This document shows, in pieces, positions 16,016-23,392 of a stretch of DNA of 30,249 nucleotides. The notes below the pieces were generated by a model. That model searched no databases. It worked only from the letters and a program-made list of their open reading frames with translations, and was not told the DNA's origin. The translations under genes and the position numbers were made by a program. The stretch is taken from contig JBMORL010000014.1 of assembly GCA_049322335.1 (NCBI GenBank), positions 1-30,249 of the forward strand, read 5' to 3'. The DNA is from JBMORL01 sp049322335. Lineage in GTDB: Bacteria; Bacteroidota; Bacteroidia; Flavobacteriales_D; UBA2798. Every line of letters starts with the position of its first letter. Position 1 is the stretch's first letter.

Positions 16016-16750
16016 GTGCAGATTGAAATTCGTAACTCGTATTTAGTAACTCGTAATTCACATTCGTTGGCAACACTTTTAAAACCCGGTCCTGTATTTT
16101 TGCATGTTCCTAAAACGGGCGGAACTTTTCTGCGTATGTTTTTTAAAGAATCGGGGCTTATTCGTTTTGATTTTGCAAGAGATCATGCCGACATGGAAAG
16201 AGTATTGAATGTATCCAGCTTTTACCGTGGCAATTTTTTAAAACGCTCGATACAGTTGGGGAAAAACCTTGACCATTATGTAGCTGGTCAATATAAGTTT
16301 TGTTTTGTAAGAGATCCTTTCAGCTGGTACGAATCGGCCTGGAAATTTTTAATGGATAATAAAGCACAAACTTTTTCACAAAATAAAACAAGAAGCCGTT
16401 TTGGATTTAAAATAGACACATGGCAACCCTGGAATGACATTGAAAAATGCAGGGATGAAGATTTTAACCGTTTTATTGAATGCATGCTGAAACATTATCC
16501 GGGGTATCTTACCGGACTTTACAACCGATACAGTGATGAAAGACATATTAATTATGTGGGCAAACAGGAAGAGCTGGAACACGACACCCGTAAAATATTT
16601 TCTGAAACCGGAATTCCTTTCAATAAGGAATTATTTCGAAAAACCGGGCAGGTGAATAAAAGCAAAACACCCGCTCCGAAATGGAATGATAACAACAGAA
16701 ACCGTATTTACCGGGAAGAAAAAGCGGTGTTTATGAAATATGGGTATTGA
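16016..16750 (+). CDS. Sulfotransferase-family protein
   Basis: The product resembles PAPS-dependent sulfotransferases. VFLHVPKTGGTFLR (about residues 28-41) is the 5'-phosphosulfate loop, and CFVRDPFSWYESAW (about 100) is the 3'-phosphate motif. The rest is helical with a conserved-looking C-terminal NRNRIYREEKAVFMKYGY. Likely substrates are carbohydrates or lipids, but this cannot be told from sequence. The start is uncertain: no ATG exists upstream of the first motif. The frame opens with GTG at 16016, but residues 5-18 are translated from heptamer repeats (16028-16069). A TTG at 16067 giving LATLLKPGPVFLHV would match family length better (227 residues). Confidence 0.8.
   Translation: MQIEIRNSYLVTRNSHSLATLLKPGPVFLHVPKTGGTFLRMFFKESGLIRFDFARDHADMERVLNVSSFYRGNFLKRSIQLGKNLDHYVAGQYKFCFVRDPFSWYESAWKFLMDNKAQTFSQNKTRSRFGFKIDTWQPWNDIEKCRDEDFNRFIECMLKHYPGYLTGLYNRYSDERHINYVGKQEELEHDTRKIFSETGIPFNKELFRKTGQVNKSKTPAPKWNDNNRNRIYREEKAVFMKYGY
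16028..16069. repeat. Heptamer-period repeat inside the apparent 5' end of the sulfotransferase gene
   Basis: Six consecutive 7-base units: ATTCGTA, ACTCGTA, TTTAGTA, ACTCGTA, ATTCACA, TTCGTTG. The regular period runs to the first motif-bearing part of the gene and encodes the low-information stretch EIRNSYLVTRNSHS. Confidence 0.8.
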
Positions 16751-16848
16751 AAATGTCAGCAGTAATATTCATCCTCTTCCTGTTTTCATTTTAACTTCTT
16801 TTAAAGCAACTTTGAAAAAATATTTTCGTCTTACATAAAATTATCAGC

Positions 16849-17487
16849 ATGAAAACATTATTTACCCTCCTCTTTTTTTCACTCGGTACAATTACCGCCA
16901 GCGCCCAGTGCGGAACACTTACTTCGCATGGAGTAGTGCCCAATCCAACCCTTTCCAACGATTCGGCATGGTTGAATTTACAAACCTACTGCGGATACAA
17001 CATCTGGCTCGACCATTATACGGTAACTCCTTCGGGAAACAGTTTTATGGTAGAAGCTTATTATTGCCAGGGTATGCTAACTGTTGTTACCACTACCAAC
17101 GATTCCATTCCGCTGGGTATCCTGGCAGCCGGAAGTTATAGTTATATTGTTAATGTTTATACTTCGGGAGATTGCATCACTTACACTACCACCGACCAGG
17201 ATGGAGGAAATTTTACGGTGAGTAATCCTACCGGTGTGAATGAAGCCTCTGAAAACAGTATTGAAATTTTTCCGAATCCTTTTGATGAAACTATTTCTGT
17301 ACGAATTCCGGCAGGAATTTCTTCGTGCACTGTGGAAATTTCAGACGCTGGCGGCAAGCTGATATATACCGAAAAAAATATTACCGGTTCGTCTCACCAA
17401 ATTAATACAAAAATGTTGGCCAGCGGAGTTTATATCGTTGAAATTATTTCGGATGAAAAGCGATACTTCCAAAAGATGGTAAAATAA
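16849..17487 (+). CDS. Secreted protein with T9SS sorting domain
   Basis: The 212-residue protein has a Sec signal peptide (MKTLFTLLFFSLGTITASAQ) and a short beta-rich passenger of about 110 residues with four cysteines (CGT, YCGY, YYCQ, GDCI), which I do not recognise. A type A T9SS domain starts near residue 135 (EIFPNPFDETISV, GVYIVEI, YFQKMVK). The passenger is small for a T9SS cargo and its function is unknown. It is convergent with the Omp28-like gene; an inverted repeat and a terminator lie between them. Confidence 0.85.
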   Translation: MKTLFTLLFFSLGTITASAQCGTLTSHGVVPNPTLSNDSAWLNLQTYCGYNIWLDHYTVTPSGNSFMVEAYYCQGMLTVVTTTNDSIPLGILAAGSYSYIVNVYTSGDCITYTTTDQDGGNFTVSNPTGVNEASENSIEIFPNPFDETISVRIPAGISSCTVEISDAGGKLIYTEKNITGSSHQINTKMLASGVYIVEIISDEKRYFQKMVK

Positions 17488-17523
17488 CACCAAACTGATT
17501 TATTAAACAGACCAATAACTGGT

Positions 17524-17583
17524 ATTATGCCGAATGAAATTCTTCAAAAAAACAGACCATGATGAATTTCACTTCGGTATAAT
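17524..17583. repeat. Long imperfect inverted repeat
   Basis: Left arm 17524-17542 and right arm 17564-17583 are complementary over about 19 positions with one mismatch and one bulge (ATTATGCCGAATGAAATTC against GAATTTCACTTCGGTATAAT), around a 21-base A-rich loop. It lies 37 bases after the stop of the plus-strand T9SS gene and before the terminator. Confidence 0.75.
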
Positions 17584-17605
17584 TTTCTGAATGGTATGAA
17601 AAACA

Positions 17606-17639
17606 AAAAGTCCCGGAAAAAATTCCCGGGACTTTTTTT
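17606..17639. terminator. Bidirectional terminator between two convergent T9SS genes
   Basis: Stem GTCCCGG (17610-17616) / CCGGGAC (17626-17632), loop of nine bases, preceded by A-run and followed by seven T. It serves 16849-17487 on the plus strand and 17655-19682 on the minus strand. Confidence 0.88.
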
Positions 17640-17654
17640 ACTTGTGAAGTTATG

Positions 17655-19682
17655 TTATTGCTTTACCAGTTTTTGAGTAACTACTCCAGAAGAAGTGGTT
17701 ACTTTAACGGTATACACACCGGCCGCCCAGTCATTCATTATAACGGGTAGCGTATATGCGCCATTCAGTTTTCCGTAATTTTTAGAGGCTACTAATTTTC
17801 CGTCAACAGAGAAAATTTCCATTGTCACTTCTGTTTCGTCAGTGAGATTTAGTAAAACAGAAGCCTGTTCGGCTGAGGGATTCGGATAGATGGTTACCAT
17901 TGCATCGGGAGCCGGAAGAAGAACAGAAGTTCCCAATTGCGTTCCGTTCTGGAACCCGTTGGCTACGGCTTCGGTAATGGTAGCAGAAGCGGCATTATCA
18001 ATTTTTCCTGTAGGATCAATAAGCAACCCTACAATATGAATTTCATTTTCATCCCATGCGGCAGGAAGCGTGAATGTGAAATTATGGTCGTATGTACTTC
18101 CTGATGTAATTGTTCCGGGGAAATTTCCGGCAACACCATCAAAATCGGGAGAGATGTCGCGGGCCACGTGATCGTATACCATTTGCGATGCGGGAACCGG
18201 GTTAGCTAACGCTTCATATCCACCCATAACACCATTTCCTCCACCGGCATAGTAGTTGGTTTGGGCATAACCTGAAGTTGTTCCGGTTACATTATCTTCT
18301 GTTAGAACACAAACAATTCTATAGTCGCCTGTAACGGTTTGCTGCCAGTCGGAAGAAACAGAAACATTCAGCACACGTGTAGTGGCATTCCAGTTGGCAC
18401 CATTGATCAAAAATGCTTTCGGAGCAACAGTGATGCGCTGAAGGAAATCGATTTCGAAAGCAGAAGGATCGGCTTCAGGAAGGCGATCTACAAATCCGCT
18501 GGGATAACCACTGATAGCTGCACTAACTGCTGCATCATAATCGGTTACCACCATCGGGTCGTTGGTTCCGTTATGAACAGCTATTCCGGCCCAGAAATCA
18601 CCGTATTTGGTTTCGAGCATTTCCATGAATACAGCACCACGCGGACACCATCCACACCATGTTCCTGTTCCTTCTTCACCCACTACCATTTTTCCGGTTG
18701 CGGGCACAACGGGATTTATGGTAACTGTTTTTACATCATCAGCAGGATCTCCATCAGGAGTAGTTCCGTTTACATTGTAAATAGTAGCCACCGCATTATT
18801 GGATCCCCCCACCAGCAAATGTGTTCCGGTAAAGTTTACAGTATAAGTAGCCAGTGATGCAATGTTCACACCGGTTATGTTTTCAGTAAGTGTATTTCCG
18901 TTATACGTCACATCGAGGTCGAAAGAAGTGATGGTTGTTGTTCCCAGGTTTCTTACCACTACCGAAGGGTTAACTGTTTGCCCGGCCAAAGCGCTGGTCA
19001 TATTGTTTAGCTGCGTAACGGCACCGTTAAGGGAAGGAAGTGTATAAGGAGTATAATTATACATTACATCATCCACATAAAACTGCGAACCGTTGATAGG
19101 AAATAAGTCTACAGAAGCAACAGAATTCACACCGTTACTCCATGTTCCCTGAGAAACGTTATTGATAAATAATTCCCAAACATTGCTGTTGAGATTAATG
19201 TCAATACGCAGATCGAACCATGTATTTTGTGTGTAAACAGAGTTCAGCATAACAGCAATTCCATCATCTATAACCAATGTTCCGTCTGAATTCATATTTA
19301 CATTCAGCGACCATGTAGTTCCCACAGGGTTCACTGCCTGGAAATTGAAATAGGCATTTTTTGTGCTGTTCACGAAAAACGATGCTCCCCATGAAAAGTT
19401 CCCTGTATTGTAAACTCCGCCAAAGGGAAGTACACAATCCTGCGGGCCGCCACCTGTTGCAGTAGAAGAGAAATAAACCGAATTTGAACCCGAATTGGCA
19501 TTGGCTGAAGTTACCTGGGTATCCTCTGCCCCACCGGTAGCCCCGCTCCAGGTTGTCCAGTCGGGAGAAACCGCACCGATGTATTGCCCTACTGTATACG
19601 ATTCAAAATTGTCGGTAAAGGTTTGCGCATTAACTGCCAGTGCTGCAGACAATACGCCAATGGTTGTAAAGATTTTTTTCAT
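17655..19682 (-). CDS. Omp28-like secreted thioredoxin-fold protein with T9SS domain
   Basis: The 675-residue protein has a Sec signal peptide (residues 1-19). A beta-sandwich module (about 20-210) resembles a carbohydrate-binding or jelly-roll domain. An Ig-like region spans about 215-325 (VNPSVVVRNLG, DLDVTYNGN). A thioredoxin-like region begins at about 330 with EEGTGTWCGWCPRG (CGWC at 343-346) and has GYPSGFVDR near 392, which could supply the cis-proline. This layout fits the Omp28 family. The final about 80 residues are a type A T9SS domain (TIYPNPSAEQ, GVYTVKV). The CxxC suggests redox activity outside the cell, but this is inference. A weak -7 box (TATATTTA) is at 19715-19708. Confidence 0.85.
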   Translation of the reverse strand: MKKIFTTIGVLSAALAVNAQTFTDNFESYTVGQYIGAVSPDWTTWSGATGGAEDTQVTSANANSGSNSVYFSSTATGGGPQDCVLPFGGVYNTGNFSWGASFFVNSTKNAYFNFQAVNPVGTTWSLNVNMNSDGTLVIDDGIAVMLNSVYTQNTWFDLRIDINLNSNVWELFINNVSQGTWSNGVNSVASVDLFPINGSQFYVDDVMYNYTPYTLPSLNGAVTQLNNMTSALAGQTVNPSVVVRNLGTTTITSFDLDVTYNGNTLTENITGVNIASLATYTVNFTGTHLLVGGSNNAVATIYNVNGTTPDGDPADDVKTVTINPVVPATGKMVVGEEGTGTWCGWCPRGAVFMEMLETKYGDFWAGIAVHNGTNDPMVVTDYDAAVSAAISGYPSGFVDRLPEADPSAFEIDFLQRITVAPKAFLINGANWNATTRVLNVSVSSDWQQTVTGDYRIVCVLTEDNVTGTTSGYAQTNYYAGGGNGVMGGYEALANPVPASQMVYDHVARDISPDFDGVAGNFPGTITSGSTYDHNFTFTLPAAWDENEIHIVGLLIDPTGKIDNAASATITEAVANGFQNGTQLGTSVLLPAPDAMVTIYPNPSAEQASVLLNLTDETEVTMEIFSVDGKLVASKNYGKLNGAYTLPVIMNDWAAGVYTVKVTTSSGVVTQKLVKQ

Positions 19683-19777
19683 AAATGATGATTATAAATT
19701 TTCATGTTAAATATAGGGCAATTCTTCCATACAGAAATAAAAAAAATAAAGGGGAAAATTGGGAAGCTATGGAACCC

Positions 19778-19850
19778 GAATCTTAATTTTAGGTTCTATG
19801 TTTTACGTTGAAATGCCCAACGTAAAACTTAAAATACCAAACATAAAACC
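19778..19850. repeat. Heptamer-period repeat with a perfect internal hairpin
   Basis: The left half reads in 7-base units TTTTAGG, TTCTATG, TTTTACG; the right half has the same kind of units inverted: CGTAAAA, CTTAAAA, TACCAAA, CATAAAA. They meet in an 11-bp perfect stem (19800-19810 with 19818-19828) around loop AAATGCC. It lies between the PNGase F-like gene stop (19852) and the Omp28-like gene start (19682). It has no T-run after the stem on either strand, so it is not a classical terminator. Confidence 0.75.
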
Positions 19851-19851
19851 G

Positions 19852-22800
19852 CTATTCCACCATCATCTTCTTAGTGAACACTTTCCCGTTATTGAGCACT
19901 CTTACGAAGTAAAACCCTGTAGCAACAGATGGTAGGGAAAGATTCATATTCAGCTCACCATTGGAGGAAACCTGTTGAAAAGTGATAGCCTGGCCAAGCG
20001 CATTCAATACTTCTACTTGTGTGTTCCCTTCAATTCCTATCACCCGCAGGTTAAATGTTCCGTTATTGGGATTGGGAAATAATTCAATAAAGGGATCTTC
20101 ACCTATTTCATCGATGGTGTTAAGATTTCCTACCGAAAAAGCATAGAACACCGTGCGTCCGAACTCAGGCTCAAAATTTTTGATCAGCCCGTTTGTCATA
20201 GAACGCAGTTGCAGGTAACCACTGCCCTGTGCAGCATCTGCCCAGTAGTATAAACCATCATTCCCGGTGTCTGTTAATTCAAAAGTGTAGCAGCCATAGG
20301 GCAGATCGACTGTATCTTTATACAAAGCCTGTGCAGTAAGTCCCGAACGGCTCATCACTACGTTCCCGTTGATGTCTTTTATCGTATAGGAATTATCATT
20401 GGGATAATTGTTTGCCTTTAACCAGATGGCAAATTTGGCCATGTGAACTGCAGGAAGATTAAAATGAGTAGTGTAAACATCATTATCTGTGTTTTCATCA
20501 CTAACGTTATTGGGATTGCTTATGCTTACACTGAAGTTATTAGTATTGTCCCCCACCCAGAAAGAAGAATTGGAAACAGGAAGATAGACATTTTCAGTTT
20601 GCATAAAACCAAGATTGCCGTTCCATGTATAATTCTGCGGAACTCCACCGGAAACGGAATAAGTAAATGTAACTGTGGTTAATGTATCGGTTCCTCCGTT
20701 GCGTAATACTACCACCGGATCATCACAAACCGGGTTAAACCTTGAATAGATTTTATTATCGCTGGGATTAAGTACATCATAAATTTCGGCATCGGTTGTA
20801 AAATGAGAAGTATCGTATTGAAGAAGATGTACTGACAGAACATAGTTTCCTCCACCCATTCCGAGGTTGGTAACGGGAACAGGAGTGATATCATAATCAA
20901 ACGATAGGCTGTCGGCTGTTACGAATGGTGTTATTTCAATTTCATGTTCTTTCACTTTATCACCGGGACACCACCCTTCGCGTGAACCCGGCCATGTTCC
21001 TCCCTGCGGATAAACGGGATTGAGGGCACAATCGTTGGTTTGCCAGATGTGCCAGTTATCCACTTCTGCTCCGTTTACATAAAAATAATGCGTATTGTCT
21101 TTCCACTCGCAGCAATGCGGATAGCTTCCATCGTTACTGTTATGGCCGTGGCCCGTAATTCTTGTTTTAATTTTAAAGCTCTGTGCCATCGAATCCAGTT
21201 GAACAGTTCTTGCGCTAAGGCTCACATCGTTATCGAGGTTGGCATAAGAATAAGAAGGATAATCTTCAAGATCACACCATACCTTGGTGATGTTTATCAC
21301 ATCACGGGCAGGTGTTCCTTTGATCATAATAAATTTAAGATCGATAAGCTCCTGCGTATTTCCGGCTGAAATTTCCACTGTATCGTGAAGCAATGGTTCG
21401 TAATCGGTAACGTCATAAATCCATGTGGTTCCTGTACTGCCGAGTGATAAACCAATTCCATAAGGAGTAATGTATCTTCCGATCTCATAATTGTCAATCA
21501 CTTCATAAGGGGGATTGAAATAATTGAGTGTATCATTCACATACAATGTTCCACCGGAAATCAAAGTGGAGTCGGTGGCCACTCCATTGGTATAGGTATA
21601 CGAATAACCTTCCTGCCATCCGTAAAGTGTATCGTAAGAAACAGCATAATTTCCGTTTACATTATAAAACCAAAGCGAAATTTCGGGTTGCGGCATGGAA
21701 TCCGTTACAAGAACAGAATCCAGGTGCGAAGTATAGGAGCCGCGGACGAATGTAACATTGGGGCGAACCATAAGAATAGTATCAATCTCTTTCAGTTCCC
21801 ATGCATTGTATTGCATTCGTTGTCCCATACCCACTAACGTAGCTGGCATTTGTGCATTTACTTCGTTAGTGGCAACAGCACCCGCATTTTCTTCAAAGCG
21901 GTAATAATACAACAGGTTGGCATAATCAGGATGTGCCGGTGTAATCTTTTGGTTCATCAATCCGGGGATGGTGGCAGCATCCAGCTCTTTGTTCCAGATC
22001 ATGAATTCATCTACTTTTCCGTTATAGGTATTGGTATTGAAAAAATTGGCAGCAATACGAAATTGCGCAACGCCATCCATATCATTAAACAAATTGGTTC
22101 CCTGGTGCCACTGAATACCGTTGAGATAAATTTTCATGTTACCTGTGGTGGCATTTTTGGTAAATGCCCAGTGATTCCATTTTCCTTCGTATTCGGAAGT
22201 AACGGCTGCTTTGTTGATGCGGTCGTATCCACCGGTAGCGGGATCGTTTCCGGCATCCCAGTAAACATTTCCGTTGCTCCAGGGTAAATGAGAATTCAAC
22301 ACACGCTGCCCGGAAGCGTTTACTGCTTCAAATAAAGTTCCGTCTTCAGGCTGCACACCGGGATCACCATATTGCCAGAAAGCGATGGTAATTTCATTAT
22401 CAACCGATGCAAACGAATCCACCGGAACGATAACAAAATCATTTCCGGCACAATTCAGATACTGATTGGCTGTTGTGGATACTACAGCAGAATTAAATGC
22501 AGTATTGTCACTCAGCACCTCGTTATCTGTTCCGCCAGAAGCAACAGAAAAACTAAACTCTACAATCAGGTTATTGATGCCGTTCCATGTATATGGATTG
22601 GTGAAATCGATGGTATTGATGCCTGTTGTGCTGAAAGAATGATTGTTTTGGAAAACCGTAATAAAAGCCGTGCTGTTATCAAAACCTGTTAGGGAAGTGG
22701 AAGTAGTGGCTTTTATGCGGATAGTAAGATTTTGAATATTTGATCCCAAAGAAGAAACATCCGTTTTTAGCCTGTCAATGGTTCCTGACGTAAGTCCCGA

Positions 22801-23319
22801 AGCCGTTAGTTCTGAGGCGAGCCACAAATATTGTACGCGTCTTACAGCTGAGGAAGTTTGAAAGGGATAAGCTGATGAAACCGACCCGCTGCCAATGGAA
22901 AAATCGTTTTCGGAATTGATCGCATCGTAAACGACATTGTAGAAATAGTTTTCGTAGTAATTATACACCGGGTTGGCCAGCAGGTAAACCGAATCAGGTG
23001 CCTGCATTCCGAGTTTGAACCAGGGATGGGTGGTGGCATTGGAATCGAGTGTACCGGTATGTTTGTGAATAGTGGTGTAAGTAAGATAATCCCACTCTCC
23101 ACAGGGATATTGATCCCACGTGGTAGCCGGATCGCATTTCAAAGTATAATACATTAATATTTTCCTGTACGATTCCGTATCATCGGGAAAAGCATACATT
23201 CCTCTCCGTTTGGTGATATCGGAAAATGTAAATGTTTGTACTGTGGTGGTATCCTGTGCAAAAACTGCTGTGGATGAAAAAAACAGCAACAGGGCTGTAA
23301 AACGAAATAAGTTTTTCAT
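19852..23319 (-). CDS. Secreted PNGase F-like protein with LamG-containing insertion and T9SS domain
   Basis: The protein is 1155 residues from the ATG at 23319, which starts a proper signal peptide (MKNLFRFTALLLFFSSTAVFAQ). The frame is open to 23373, but that adds residues before the signal. It resembles peptide-N-glycosidase F, which releases N-glycans from Asn. PCGEWDYLTY (Asp at about 77) corresponds to CDEWDRY of the Elizabethkingia enzyme, YEIGRYITPYGIG (about 611) to YEIGRFITPYWVG, and CCEW (Glu at about 738) with GGTWPGSREGWCPG to the second jelly-roll. Between the first two blocks lie about 520 extra residues, including a LamG/concanavalin-like domain (about 285-445). A T9SS domain ends it (ELFPNPNNGTF). 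Its own -7 box lies upstream. Confidence 0.87.
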   Translation of the reverse strand: MKNLFRFTALLLFFSSTAVFAQDTTTVQTFTFSDITKRRGMYAFPDDTESYRKILMYYTLKCDPATTWDQYPCGEWDYLTYTTIHKHTGTLDSNATTHPWFKLGMQAPDSVYLLANPVYNYYENYFYNVVYDAINSENDFSIGSGSVSSAYPFQTSSAVRRVQYLWLASELTASGLTSGTIDRLKTDVSSLGSNIQNLTIRIKATTSTSLTGFDNSTAFITVFQNNHSFSTTGINTIDFTNPYTWNGINNLIVEFSFSVASGGTDNEVLSDNTAFNSAVVSTTANQYLNCAGNDFVIVPVDSFASVDNEITIAFWQYGDPGVQPEDGTLFEAVNASGQRVLNSHLPWSNGNVYWDAGNDPATGGYDRINKAAVTSEYEGKWNHWAFTKNATTGNMKIYLNGIQWHQGTNLFNDMDGVAQFRIAANFFNTNTYNGKVDEFMIWNKELDAATIPGLMNQKITPAHPDYANLLYYYRFEENAGAVATNEVNAQMPATLVGMGQRMQYNAWELKEIDTILMVRPNVTFVRGSYTSHLDSVLVTDSMPQPEISLWFYNVNGNYAVSYDTLYGWQEGYSYTYTNGVATDSTLISGGTLYVNDTLNYFNPPYEVIDNYEIGRYITPYGIGLSLGSTGTTWIYDVTDYEPLLHDTVEISAGNTQELIDLKFIMIKGTPARDVINITKVWCDLEDYPSYSYANLDNDVSLSARTVQLDSMAQSFKIKTRITGHGHNSNDGSYPHCCEWKDNTHYFYVNGAEVDNWHIWQTNDCALNPVYPQGGTWPGSREGWCPGDKVKEHEIEITPFVTADSLSFDYDITPVPVTNLGMGGGNYVLSVHLLQYDTSHFTTDAEIYDVLNPSDNKIYSRFNPVCDDPVVVLRNGGTDTLTTVTFTYSVSGGVPQNYTWNGNLGFMQTENVYLPVSNSSFWVGDNTNNFSVSISNPNNVSDENTDNDVYTTHFNLPAVHMAKFAIWLKANNYPNDNSYTIKDINGNVVMSRSGLTAQALYKDTVDLPYGCYTFELTDTGNDGLYYWADAAQGSGYLQLRSMTNGLIKNFEPEFGRTVFYAFSVGNLNTIDEIGEDPFIELFPNPNNGTFNLRVIGIEGNTQVEVLNALGQAITFQQVSSNGELNMNLSLPSVATGFYFVRVLNNGKVFTKKMMVE

Positions 23320-23337
23320 TGAACTAAAATGTTTTAG

Positions 23338-23345
23338 CAAAAGTA
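23338..23345 (-). promoter_or_regulatory. -7 promoter element of the PNGase F-like gene
   Basis: The minus strand reads TACTTTTG, an exact TAnnTTTG, 18 bases before the ATG at 23319. TTTC (23369-23366), 20 bases upstream, is an acceptable -33 box. Confidence 0.55.
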
Positions 23346-23392
23346 AGGTAAAATGGGCAGGACGGGAAAGCAAAAGCGGGACAAAAAAGGGG

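Noticed and set aside
15928..16069. CRISPR-like array
   Set aside because: Units are 7-8 bases without spacers and decay quickly, unlike CRISPR repeats; no cas gene is near.
23320..23373. Longer N-terminus for the PNGase F-like protein
   Set aside because: It would put 18 residues before a complete signal peptide and span the promoter -7 box at 23338-23345.
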